A stretch of 64,000 nucleotides of DNA from Planctomycetota bacterium. GTDB taxonomy: Bacteria > Planctomycetota > Phycisphaerae > Phycisphaerales > UBA1924. Below are positions 54,478-62,973 of the stretch, piece after piece (the first letter of the stretch is position 1; every line of letters starts with the position of its first letter). The stretch covers positions 1-64,000 of the forward strand of contig JAGWZK010000011.1 of assembly GCA_018968885.1 (NCBI GenBank), written 5' to 3'. Below the pieces are notes generated by a model. It did no database searches. It was not told the origin of the DNA and saw nothing but the letters and a program-made list of their open reading frames with translations. The position numbers and the translations under genes are program-made.

Positions 54478-55668
54478 TCAGGCACTTGCTTCGACAACTT
54501 CCGGCCCCTTCAAATCCCCACTCTGCGCGACTGCCCCTTCCACCGCACCCCAAACCGCCGATTCCGCATCCAGAAACTGCACTTCCACGCGGGGCACGAC
54601 GATCGGAACCGACAGCCCGGCCAAACTCCCGGGTGCGGCCACCGGAATCGCCTCCCCTTGGCTTGGGCCACCTGAGTCGGCCAAACTAGAGTTATAGGAC
54701 TTTGATGCCGCGAATCCGCTGCCGACACCAACCTTGGCCCAGTCTTTCCCCGTCATCACGACGCCGTCCACCCCCCGGCTTGCCAGACGGGCGACCTCGG
54801 CCAGCGGAATCTGCGCGTGGTCACCCAATAACACCTGCTCGACCACCTTTTGCCCACTCATCGCTTCGACCTGGGCAATGAACTGCTCCGGCCGCGCGAT
54901 CGCGGCGATCACTGCCAACCTCTTGCCCCGCACCCATGTCGCCTCGGTCGATTGCAACACCTTGTCGCCGGGACCGAAGAGATCGACACATCGCCAGGCG
55001 TGCCGCGCTGATGCCAGAGGCGCGGCGGTCCATCGCCGCACGCGTGCCTGCTGCGCGGCAAGTTCGCTTGACGAGATTCGATCAGCGTGCATGAGCACCA
55101 CTGCATCGGCGCGTCGCAGCGATTGCGCACCTTCGCGATACCACCCGTGGGGAAGCAACCTTGCTGCATCGAGATTCCAGCGTGCATCGAGAAGCACGAG
55201 GTTCGCCTGCCGCGCAATCTGGCGATGCTGGAAGCCATCATCGAGCACGATGGTGTCGACGCGCTGGCCACGTTCGCTGCCAAAGAGTTTGATGAGGCCG
55301 TCGATGCGATTGGGTTGCGCGACGATGGGCAAATCGCTGAAACGAGCGGCATACTCCGCCGCCTCATCACTGACCCCGTTGACTGCACGATACCCACGCA
55401 TGGCGATACAGGGGTCATGTCCCGCGCTGCGCAGCTTGGCGACGACCCAGCTCACCATCGGCGTTTTGCCGGTTCCGCCGACTGTGAGGTTGCCGATGCT
55501 GATGACAGGACGATCAAAGGTGACCACGCCTTTGCCGGCATCGAACTTGGCGTTGCGCGAGGCCAGCACACTTCCATACACCTGTGCGGCGAGGGGGCCG
55601 AGTGTTCCCGCCAGCCATGACGGCAAGGGCGAAGGCCGGTGCGATTCACTTTGAGCAGGGCGGCTCAC
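54478..55668 (-). CDS. lpxK: Tetraacyldisaccharide 4'-kinase
   Basis: LpxK phosphorylates the lipid A disaccharide at the inner membrane. The 396-residue protein has SIGNLTVGGTGKTPMVSW (P-loop), IAMRGYRAVNGVSDEAAEYA, DTIVLDDGFQHRQIARQANL and DAVVLMHADRI. The C-terminus carries VEAMSGQKVVEQVLLGDHAQ, followed by a longer, less conserved tail with a low-complexity insert. The N-terminal membrane-associating helix (WLAGTLGPLAAQVYGSVLA) is present. Its ATG overlaps the stop of the upstream membrane protein by four bases. Together with gmhA this indicates lipid A-type LPS. Confidence 0.93.
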   Translation of the reverse strand: MSRPAQSESHRPSPLPSWLAGTLGPLAAQVYGSVLASRNAKFDAGKGVVTFDRPVISIGNLTVGGTGKTPMVSWVVAKLRSAGHDPCIAMRGYRAVNGVSDEAAEYAARFSDLPIVAQPNRIDGLIKLFGSERGQRVDTIVLDDGFQHRQIARQANLVLLDARWNLDAARLLPHGWYREGAQSLRRADAVVLMHADRISSSELAAQQARVRRWTAAPLASARHAWRCVDLFGPGDKVLQSTEATWVRGKRLAVIAAIARPEQFIAQVEAMSGQKVVEQVLLGDHAQIPLAEVARLASRGVDGVVMTGKDWAKVGVGSGFAASKSYNSSLADSGGPSQGEAIPVAAPGSLAGLSVPIVVPRVEVQFLDAESAVWGAVEGAVAQSGDLKGPEVVEASA

Positions 55669-56153
55669 GCCTGCTCCTTGGTATCTGAAGCGTTGTTGGC
55701 ATCGCGCGCGCGCTTGGCCTCTTCGATCTGGGCATCGAGGCGCACCTTGGCGATCTCTTCACGCAGTTCGCGCACTGCGCTGCGATGCAGCCGCAGGTTG
55801 TTCACCGCATCGGCGCAGGCGAGGATGACGATGAACCCGAGCATGCCCACGACGATTGACATGAGCAGCACAAATTCGCGGGCCTGCCCGGGCGTGACGA
55901 TGGAGAAGGCCATCGCCGCGATGGGGGCGAGGAGCAGCATCAGCCACGCATTGGCGAGCCGAATCCGGCGCCGCGAATCGGGCATTTCTCCATCTGCACG
56001 CAAATTCATGATGTGCCCGGCGATGAGGAGCATGGCGACGACCGCGAGCGGAATCACAAACCAGGGCGTGACCAAAGGCGCACCAGGGTCGAGTGTCGAT
56101 GAGGCCTTCGAGATGGCGGTTTGGGCGAGAAGCACGGGGAAGGGTAGAGGCAT
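55665..56153 (-). CDS. Membrane protein with three helices and coiled-coil C-terminus
   Basis: The 162-residue protein has hydrophobic helices near 30-48 (WFVIPLAVVAMLLIAGHI), 68-86 (NAWLMLLLAPIAAMAFSIV) and 93-112 (FVLLMSIVVGMLGFIVILA). A charged helical tail follows (RELREEIAKVRLDAQIEEAK). It overlaps lpxK by four bases (ATGA) and begins 19 bp after maf. No family recognised. A TACCCT box at 56141-56146 lies inside the first codons and 5 nt before a GTG (56135), so an internal leaderless start is possible. Confidence 0.75.
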   Translation of the reverse strand: MPLPFPVLLAQTAISKASSTLDPGAPLVTPWFVIPLAVVAMLLIAGHIMNLRADGEMPDSRRRIRLANAWLMLLLAPIAAMAFSIVTPGQAREFVLLMSIVVGMLGFIVILACADAVNNLRLHRSAVRELREEIAKVRLDAQIEEAKRARDANNASDTKEQA

Positions 56154-56172
56154 CAGGCACCGCCCACCTGTG

Positions 56173-56862
56173 TTAGCTTCTCTTCCCCATCTCCCTCACC
56201 AACCTTCGCATCGGCAATCCCATGATCGTGGTCGGATCACCCTCGACGCGAATGTTCCATCCCGCCGCGATTCGCTCCGACAAGTTGTACGCCCCTGCCT
56301 TTCCCTTCCATCCATCACCAGCAACATACTGGCGAATCTCCGCATCGGGAATCGCATCCATCCACACCCTCGCGGCATCGGCAAACACCCGCCGCTCTCC
56401 CGTCATCGGGCACACCAGGGCCACACCGCTCACCACTTCATGCTGACGACCGCTCATGCTGCGGATCATCGCCTCGGCCTCGGCAGCATCGCGCGGCGTG
56501 CCGACACATGCACCATCGACCACGCACGTGGTGTCCGCCCCGAGGGCGACCCAGTTGCCACTCAGGTCTCCGTTGCTGCGCAAGTGATCTACACCGGCGC
56601 GGGCCTTCAGGTAGGCAAGCCCCATGACCCACCCCACCGCCGTGCCGCAACCGGGAAGCAATTCTGAATCATCGACGCCGGGATGAATGCTGATGAAGGC
56701 CGCTCCTGCTCGCTCCAGAAATTCGCGGCGACGAGGTGAACGGCTCGCCAGCAGAATCTTTCGGCCGCGCCACAAGGGCGCTTCATGCTGAACGACTGGT
56801 TCGGGGCGCAGTTTCCCTGCCCACTCTGCACCATCCACCATCTCTCCGCACTTGGCATCCAT
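56173..56862 (-). CDS. maf: Maf-family nucleoside triphosphate pyrophosphatase
   Basis: Maf proteins hydrolyse modified or canonical NTPs (dTTP/UTP or m7GTP) to monophosphates. The protein shows ILLASRSPRRREFLERAG, HPGVDDSE, ALGADTTCVVDG, MIRSMSGRQHEVVSGVALV and the end KAGAYNLSERIAAGWNIRVEG. From the ATG at 56862, which has AAGGA ahead, it has 229 residues including ~35 extra residues before the Maf core. An ATG at 56958 would extend it further but is less likely. It lies between mutL and a membrane protein on the same strand. Confidence 0.9.
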   Translation of the reverse strand: MDAKCGEMVDGAEWAGKLRPEPVVQHEAPLWRGRKILLASRSPRRREFLERAGAAFISIHPGVDDSELLPGCGTAVGWVMGLAYLKARAGVDHLRSNGDLSGNWVALGADTTCVVDGACVGTPRDAAEAEAMIRSMSGRQHEVVSGVALVCPMTGERRVFADAARVWMDAIPDAEIRQYVAGDGWKGKAGAYNLSERIAAGWNIRVEGDPTTIMGLPMRRLVREMGKRS

Positions 56863-56997
56863 CGCTCGTCCTTGAGCACCTTTCCGTCCGTCGCACACAT
56901 TCAACATACCCGACTCTGCCTCTTTCTGCATCCCGCATCCCGCCCGAACGCTCGGCACATCATCCTGACGTTGCCACAGCTCGGGTGGTTCCTGATC

Positions 56998-59007
56998 TCA
57001 GGTTCTTCCAAACAACTTTTCCAGATCCTGAATCGTCAGGCGAATCGTTGTCGGTCGGCCATGCGGGCAATTGCTGGAGCGATCCACAGCTTCGCGCAAC
57101 GCTAACAAATCCGCCAATTCGGTCTGTGTCATCGCATCTCCGGCCTTTACCGCCGCTTTGCACGCCATCATGTTCACGATGTCGCGGACCACTTCTTCAC
57201 TCGCCATCTTCAGCGATTGCCACCCTTGTTCACTCTCAGCTTTCTCAAGTAATTCCCGCGCCACCTCTCCTGCATCGACACCTTTTTCAATCAGGAATGT
57301 TGCCATCGCCTGCACGGCCACAGTCCTGGGCCCGATCGCTGACAGTTCCATCCCAAGTTTGTTCAGCAGTGGCGTCAAAGTGGCCAATCGTTCCACCTGC
57401 ACTTCCGTCGCATCCACCACGACTGGCACCAACAGGCGCTGCGATTCCAAGCCCGCACCATCTTTCATCACCCGCTGCATCAGAAACTCAAACATCACAC
57501 GCTCATGCAACGCGTGCTGATCCACAATCAGCACCCCCGCCTCATCCTGCGTCACCAGGAACGACTTGTGCACTTGCAAGACCTGCTTGGCCGGTGTCGG
57601 AGGCATCAACAGCTCCGGCTCTGCAGGCTGCATCAGCGATGCTGCGGGCTGCGCTTCACTTGCAGACATCGCCTGCTGCAGCGAGGCATAGCCAATACGC
57701 CCCTGCATCGGTTGTTGACGAGCGAAATACTCTGCAAACTTCTGCCGATCCTGCTCCACCGCCTCCGCGCTGGGCATCGCACTCGACGCGACCTGCACCT
57801 GCCCATGTGCAGGCAAAATTGCGCGGGCTGCATCCGCACCCCACCCCCCCCACATCGGCCGCTGAGCCAAGCCAGACAAGCGTTCAACCATCGACTCAGC
57901 CCGGGGTGTCAGATCTTCTTTCGCCAGCGCGGCTCGCACCGCGTGCAACACCGCCTGATGCACACGCGAACCATCACGAAAGCGCACTTCCGCTTTCTGC
58001 GGATGCACATTCACATCGACCATCGCCGGGTCCATCTCGATCAAGATCGCCGCGGTCGGATATCGCCCCGGCTCGATCAATCCTCGAAATGCCTCGGCAA
58101 TCGCGTGCATGATTGTGCGATCGCGCACCGGCCGGCCATTGACAAAGATGTGTTGCGCCTTGTTGCTCCCGCGCGCGATCGATGGCTTTCCCACCAATCC
58201 GAACATCGTCATACCGCGCCCGGCATCCATTTCATCCGCAGAGCATTCCAAGAGCTCACTTTCCAATTCCTTCCCCAGCACCGCGAGCAACCGATCGCGC
58301 GGCCCCTGACCCGGCGGCACATCCAGCGTCACTCTGCCATCATGCTTCAATGTGAACCCGATCGCCGGGTGCGCCATCGCGGCGTTCTCCACCGCCTCGA
58401 CACATCGCCCGTATTCCGTCGGGATCGTTCTTAAGAACTTCCTGCGGGCGGGAGTATTGAAAAACAAGTTGCGCACCGTCACGGTCGTCCCGCGAGATCC
58501 TGCCGCGGGCTTCGCCTTTCCGAGTACGTCCCCTTCACTTTCCAATTCAAACGCCGACTCCTGCATCGGCGTGCGTGAGCGGATACTCATTCGGCTGACG
58601 CTTGCGATGGATGCCACCGCTTCGCCACGAAAGCCCAGCGTTGGAATGCGTTCGAGCTCTGCCGCACTTTTCACTTTGCTCGTCGCATGCGGCGCATACG
58701 CCAGCGCTAGATCCTCCGGCTCGATGCCGCAGCCATCATCCATGATGCGAATCAGCTCAATCCCGCCCTGTTCCAGCTCGATCTCAATCCGCATCGCCCC
58801 CGCATCCACGGAGTTCTCAATCAGCTCTTTCACCACACTTGCCGGACGCTCAACCACCTCGCCCGCGGCAATCTGACTCGCGACCAAGGGGGACAACACC
58901 GCGATCCGCGCTGGCTTTGGACCGCCACCAACTGGTGCGGCAACCTCAACCGCACGCCGCGATCCAGTCGCCACTTCCTGATCAATCTGTGGGGCTCCAT
59001 CCCGCAT
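56998..59007 (-). CDS. mutL: DNA mismatch repair protein MutL
   Basis: MutL links mismatch recognition by MutS to strand excision. The 669-residue protein has the GHKL ATPase domain: IAAGEVVERPASVVKELIEN, IMDDGCGIEPEDL, ATSKV, LGFRGEALAS-like GFRGEAVASIASV and RGTTVTVRNLFFNTPAR. After a linker comes the C-terminal domain with the endonuclease motif DQHALHERVMFE, matching DQHA(x)2E(x)4E, plus ACKAAVKAGD and CPHGRPT. It should therefore nick DNA itself, as in MutH-less bacteria. The ATG at 59007 is supported by a TACGGT box 6 nt ahead. Confidence 0.95.
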   Translation of the reverse strand: MRDGAPQIDQEVATGSRRAVEVAAPVGGGPKPARIAVLSPLVASQIAAGEVVERPASVVKELIENSVDAGAMRIEIELEQGGIELIRIMDDGCGIEPEDLALAYAPHATSKVKSAAELERIPTLGFRGEAVASIASVSRMSIRSRTPMQESAFELESEGDVLGKAKPAAGSRGTTVTVRNLFFNTPARRKFLRTIPTEYGRCVEAVENAAMAHPAIGFTLKHDGRVTLDVPPGQGPRDRLLAVLGKELESELLECSADEMDAGRGMTMFGLVGKPSIARGSNKAQHIFVNGRPVRDRTIMHAIAEAFRGLIEPGRYPTAAILIEMDPAMVDVNVHPQKAEVRFRDGSRVHQAVLHAVRAALAKEDLTPRAESMVERLSGLAQRPMWGGWGADAARAILPAHGQVQVASSAMPSAEAVEQDRQKFAEYFARQQPMQGRIGYASLQQAMSASEAQPAASLMQPAEPELLMPPTPAKQVLQVHKSFLVTQDEAGVLIVDQHALHERVMFEFLMQRVMKDGAGLESQRLLVPVVVDATEVQVERLATLTPLLNKLGMELSAIGPRTVAVQAMATFLIEKGVDAGEVARELLEKAESEQGWQSLKMASEEVVRDIVNMMACKAAVKAGDAMTQTELADLLALREAVDRSSNCPHGRPTTIRLTIQDLEKLFGRT

Positions 59008-59013
59008 GAGAAA

Positions 59014-59019
59014 ACCGTA
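59014..59019 (-). promoter_or_regulatory. -10 box TACGGT, 6 nt before mutL
   Basis: The predicted +1 is the A of the ATG at 59007. There is no Shine-Dalgarno. The rest of the 59020-59179 gap shows nothing further. Confidence 0.5.
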
Positions 59020-59179
59020 TGGGTTCCCCGACCGGCATCCCAAAATCACAACCGTCCGCATCCGACACGATGCGACAAGTCCTTGCAAAATCGGGCTTTA
59101 CAGCACATCCGATTTCACAACCTTCTGATGCCCAAACAGGCCTTGGCGATTCGCGGCTCACGCATCTGAATCAGCCACG

Positions 59180-60988
59180 TCACTGAGCAACGCTCATCAC
59201 CTTGGTCACCACATCCGCCAACTTCACAAGGTCGCCTTTGCCACCACCCTTGCGGGTCTTGAATTCAACGCATCCCTCGGCCAGTGCCTTATCACCGATC
59301 GTGATCCGCACCGGCAGACCGACAAGATCCGCATCCTTGAACTTCACACCCGGCCGCTCATCGCGATCATCTACCAGCACATCCAGACCGGCATCGCGCA
59401 ACGCGGCACACACCTGATCCGCCGCCGCCAACTGCGCGGCATCATCATGCTTCATCACAGTCACCTGCACGTGATACGGAGCGATCGCCCACGGCCAGAT
59501 GATGCCATCCTGATCGTGGCTCATCTCCACACACGCTGCCATCGTGCGCGACACGCCAATGCCATAGCAACCCATGATGACAGGAATGCGCTGCTGGTCG
59601 CTGTTCAACACCTGCAAGCCCATTGCCGCGCTGTACTTGGTACCCAGCTTGAAGATGTGCCCGACTTCGATTCCCTTCTCCGCCTCAAGCTTCGCACCGG
59701 CAGCGCGAGGTGAGGGATCCCCCACCACCGCGTTACGCACATCGCCGACTTTCACCTTGCTTGCATCATCCAGCGCGGCACCCACTTCGCGCCGCCAGTT
59801 GAAGTGCTTGACGTGATGATCGATCTTGTCTGCGCCGCTGGCCCAGAATCCGCCGCCACTGGCATCGGAATCGACCAGCAAAACGACTCCTTGCACCGTG
59901 TTGATCACACGGGGCGAGACGTAGCCGACCGCGAAGCCCGCCTTCTTGGCTTCTTCAACCGGAGCCAGTTCGATTGCACTGACACCAGCCAGCGACTTCA
60001 CTTTGCCTTCATTCACTTCGTGATCGCCCCGCACCACGGCGACGACCCATTTGGGGCCGCCTTCGCCCTTATTGGCAAACACGATCGTCTTGAGCATCCG
60101 ATCGGGCTTCACCTTCATCACCTTGCCGACTTCTTCAATGCCCGGCAGATTGGGGGTGTGCACTTCCGTCAGTTCGCCACTCGGCGCCTCGTTGAACGTC
60201 CCCTTGGCACGCTCACCGATCTCACACTTTTCCACGTTCGCCGCATAGCCGCTCACCGGGCAGCGCAGCACTGTGTCTTCACCACTCGCGCACCGCACCA
60301 TGAATTCATGGCTCGCGCTGCCGCCGATTGGACCGCTTTCTGCTTCCACCGCCAGGTAATCCAACCCGCAGCGCTTGAAGATGTTGGAATACGCCGCGAA
60401 CATCGCGTCGTACGCCTCATTCAATCCACCCTTGCCTTCGACGGTCGAGTGAAACGAATACGCATCCTTCATCAGGAATTCGCGGCAGCGCAGCAATCCC
60501 GCCCGCGGCCTGGCTTCATCGCGAAACTTGGTCTGAATCTGATACAGATTCAAAGGCAACTGCGCGTAGCTGTTCACCGCACCTTTGAGCAGACTGGTGA
60601 TCACTTCCTCATGTGTGGGCGCGAGCGCGTTCATGCGCCCCTTGCGATCCTTCAAACGAAACAGGTTGTCCCCGTACGTCTCATCGCGCTTGGTCTCATT
60701 GAAAAGTTCAAAGGGCTCGAGCGCCGGCATCAGCATTTCCACTGCGCCCGCGGCTTCCAGCTCTTCGCGAATGATGCCCTTGACCTTTTCCAGCACGCGG
60801 TGCGCCAGAGGCAAATAGTCGTAAATGCCCGCACCCACCGCGCGGATATACCCCGCCCGGTGCAGCATGATGTGGCTCGGCACTTCCGCATCCGCAGGGG
60901 CCTCGCGCGTCGTCGGGATAAATGTGCGGCTCCACTTTTGAACCGTTCCCCTGCGACCAAAACCACTCTGCTGCGCTGCGTTTGCCAT
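59180..60988 (-). CDS. proS: Proline-tRNA ligase, bacterial type
   Basis: The 602-residue class II synthetase starts MANAAQQSGFGRRG and has PSHIMLHRAGYIRAVGAGIY, MLMPALEPFELFNETKRDET, the motif 2 region QTKFRDEARPRAGLLRCREF and MKDAYSFH. An insertion (editing-like) domain of ~180 residues follows (VVRGDHEVNEGKVKSL), then motif 3 GCYGIGVSRTMAA and the anticodon-binding domain (LVDDRDERPGVKFKDADL). It charges tRNA-Pro. The frame extends to 61039, but the TACCCT box 8 nt ahead places the start at 60988. Confidence 0.95.
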   Translation of the reverse strand: MANAAQQSGFGRRGTVQKWSRTFIPTTREAPADAEVPSHIMLHRAGYIRAVGAGIYDYLPLAHRVLEKVKGIIREELEAAGAVEMLMPALEPFELFNETKRDETYGDNLFRLKDRKGRMNALAPTHEEVITSLLKGAVNSYAQLPLNLYQIQTKFRDEARPRAGLLRCREFLMKDAYSFHSTVEGKGGLNEAYDAMFAAYSNIFKRCGLDYLAVEAESGPIGGSASHEFMVRCASGEDTVLRCPVSGYAANVEKCEIGERAKGTFNEAPSGELTEVHTPNLPGIEEVGKVMKVKPDRMLKTIVFANKGEGGPKWVVAVVRGDHEVNEGKVKSLAGVSAIELAPVEEAKKAGFAVGYVSPRVINTVQGVVLLVDSDASGGGFWASGADKIDHHVKHFNWRREVGAALDDASKVKVGDVRNAVVGDPSPRAAGAKLEAEKGIEVGHIFKLGTKYSAAMGLQVLNSDQQRIPVIMGCYGIGVSRTMAACVEMSHDQDGIIWPWAIAPYHVQVTVMKHDDAAQLAAADQVCAALRDAGLDVLVDDRDERPGVKFKDADLVGLPVRITIGDKALAEGCVEFKTRKGGGKGDLVKLADVVTKVMSVAQ

Positions 60989-60996
60989 AGTGAGCG

Positions 60997-61002
60997 AGGG
61001 TA
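60997..61002 (-). promoter_or_regulatory. -10 box TACCCT, 8 nt before proS
   Basis: It lies just ahead of the ATG at 60988 with no Shine-Dalgarno. Confidence 0.5.
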
Positions 61003-61115
61003 GAAACGCCAGAACCCGTTCGCCGATTCGCTGCCACACCCTAACAAACTTCGCACTGCAAGTACCGGCAGATCAAGCACTTATAAAAGTACACACAAAA
61101 ACCAAACAGATTCTC

Positions 61116-61143
61116 TTTACAGACGATCATTTGTTTGGATAAT
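61116..61143 (+). promoter_or_regulatory. Promoter of the radical SAM gene: TTTACA, 16 bp, GATAAT, 7 nt to ATG
   Basis: This is the clearest -35/-10 pair in the window and sits in an AT-rich patch. The -10 includes the upstream ATG at 61142, so that codon cannot be in the transcript. +1 falls at about 61150-61151, the second ATG. Confidence 0.65.
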
Positions 61144-61150
61144 GATTGGT

Positions 61151-62290
61151 ATGACTGATGATCCCTTTCAACCAGACCACCAGCACCCAGATCAGTATCA
61201 GGATGCCCTCATCGGCGGCCCGGCCCACCGCCGCGGAGCTGGCCTGAATCCTGCCAATCGCTTCGAGGACATCCGTCTGCACGTACTCGGAGAAGAAATC
61301 GACCGCGACCTCGTCGAGCGAGAAGACGACGAAGGCAAACTCCGCCGCGTCGAACGCCGCATCTATCAAGACCGCACCCAGACCATCATCAATCGTGTCA
61401 CCTCCACTTCCGATGTGCCTTTCGACTGGACCCTCAACCCATACCGCGGCTGTGAACACGGCTGCATCTACTGCTTCGCGCGCCCTTACCACGAATACCT
61501 CGGCTTCTCTTGCGGCCTCGACTTCGAAACCAAGCTGATCGCTAAACCCGATGCCGCAGCGCTACTTCGCCGCGAACTCTCCTCGCGCCGCTGGAAGCCC
61601 GAAACCATCGTGATGTCTGCCATCACGGACATCTATCAACCCATCGAACACAAACTCCGGATCGCATGCCAATGCCTCGAGGTTCTCGCCGAATGCCATC
61701 AACCCGTCACCACCATGACCAAGAGCGCCCTCGTCCTCCGCGATATCGATCTATGGTCCAGACTCGCTGAGAAAAACGCCGGATCAGTCACCATCACCAT
61801 TGTCACACTCGATCCCGAACTCGCCCGCGCCATCGAGCCCCGCGCCTCCGCTCCTTCAGCCCGCCTGCGTGCCATTCAACAACTCACCGCCGCTGGGATT
61901 CCTGTCAACGTCAACATCGCACCTGTCATTCCCGGTCTCACCGATTCCGAAATGCCCGCCATCATCGAGGCCGCCGCGGCGGCCGCCGCTCGCCGCGCTT
62001 CCTGGGTGCTTCTGCGGCTGCCCTATCAGCTCAAAGACCTCTTTCTGGATTGGATGCGCCGCACACTCCACCCTGATCGTGCCCGCAAAGTAGAATCTCT
62101 GATGCGCCAACTCCGTGGGGGCAAGCTTGATGACGCCAATCACAATCGGGGCCGGGGCGACGGCCCCTACGCCCGCAATCTCAAGCAAACTTTTGATATC
62201 TTCACACATAAGTATCACATGAATCTCAACATCCGCCCCCTTACTGGCCAGCACTTCCGCGCCCCCAATGCCGAACCGACTCTCTTCTGA
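61151..62290 (+). CDS. Radical SAM protein, PA0069 / spore photoproduct lyase-like family
   Basis: The 379-residue protein has the 4Fe-4S motif in GCEHGCIYCFARPYHEYLGF (Cys near 101, 105, 108), preceded by PFDWTLNPYRG. IVMSAITDIYQPIEH, VTTMTKSALVLRDIDLW and the glycine/proline-rich APVIPGLTDSEMP are typical of this Rv2578c/PA0069 group, related to spore photoproduct lyase. The substrate of the group is not established. The promoter places the start at 61151, giving a leaderless mRNA, rather than at 61142. DinB-fold and permease genes follow on the same strand. Confidence 0.88.
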   Translation: MTDDPFQPDHQHPDQYQDALIGGPAHRRGAGLNPANRFEDIRLHVLGEEIDRDLVEREDDEGKLRRVERRIYQDRTQTIINRVTSTSDVPFDWTLNPYRGCEHGCIYCFARPYHEYLGFSCGLDFETKLIAKPDAAALLRRELSSRRWKPETIVMSAITDIYQPIEHKLRIACQCLEVLAECHQPVTTMTKSALVLRDIDLWSRLAEKNAGSVTITIVTLDPELARAIEPRASAPSARLRAIQQLTAAGIPVNVNIAPVIPGLTDSEMPAIIEAAAAAAARRASWVLLRLPYQLKDLFLDWMRRTLHPDRARKVESLMRQLRGGKLDDANHNRGRGDGPYARNLKQTFDIFTHKYHMNLNIRPLTGQHFRAPNAEPTLF

Positions 62291-62313
62291 TTTGAATTCG
62301 ATAGGAGCCCCAC

Positions 62314-62934
62314 ATGCCGACCTCCAAAAGAAAGACTAAGAAGAAGACCACGAAACCCACTTCAACCACCCGCACGAAACCACGCACACCAAAATCCCCC
62401 TCCCCACGCTCTTCTCCCTCTTCTCCCTCCGACCGCTCCCACCTCCACTTCTTCCGCGCGATGGCCTCCGGTCAGGGGTTCGCCACCTTCGCCATGCTCA
62501 AGTCTTGCATCGAACTCTGCCCCGATGAACACTGGGAAGGCCTCATCGGCAAATACCCGTTCTGGCACGTCGCCTATCACACCCTCTGCTTCGCAGATCT
62601 CTACACCGCGCCATCCAACAAAGCATGGAAGCCCTCAACAACATTCCACCCCGCTGGAAAAGCCGAACTCGCCGAGGAGTACCCGAGCCGCCGCTTCACC
62701 CGCGCCGAACTCCTCGATTACCTCGAATACTGCCGCGCCGCCTTCCGCGCTGCCCTCGATGCCGAAACTCCTCAATCTCTCGCCGGCCCCTCCGGATTTT
62801 CGTGGGTCAAGATCCCTCGATACGAGCTCTACCCCTACAACACGCGCCACGTGCAACACCACGTCGGCCAACTCAGCGCGTTCCTCCGACGTCTGGGCCT
62901 GGGACCAAAGTGGGTTTTCTCCGCCGATTCGTAA
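62314..62934 (+). CDS. DinB-fold protein with histone-like basic N-terminus
   Basis: The 206-residue protein has a first ~42 residues made almost only of Lys, Thr, Pro, Arg and Ser (RKTKKKTTKPTSTT...), like H1-type histone tails. A four-helix DinB-like domain follows: HFFRAMASGQGFATFAML, YPFWHVAYHTLCFADLY and YNTRHVQHHVGQLSAFLRR, whose three His residues would bind a metal. DinB proteins are often thiol-dependent metalloenzymes. TAGGAG before the ATG sets the start 23 bp after the radical SAM gene, so the two may be co-transcribed. Confidence 0.82.
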   Translation: MPTSKRKTKKKTTKPTSTTRTKPRTPKSPSPRSSPSSPSDRSHLHFFRAMASGQGFATFAMLKSCIELCPDEHWEGLIGKYPFWHVAYHTLCFADLYTAPSNKAWKPSTTFHPAGKAELAEEYPSRRFTRAELLDYLEYCRAAFRAALDAETPQSLAGPSGFSWVKIPRYELYPYNTRHVQHHVGQLSAFLRRLGLGPKWVFSADS

Positions 62935-62960
62935 TCTTCCCACGTGCGCTCACCATCCGG

Positions 62961-62966
62961 TACCCT
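62961..62966 (+). promoter_or_regulatory. -10 box TACCCT, 7 nt before the APC permease
   Basis: The box lies just before the ATG at 62974 without a Shine-Dalgarno. Confidence 0.55.
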
Positions 62967-62973
62967 GCCCCAC

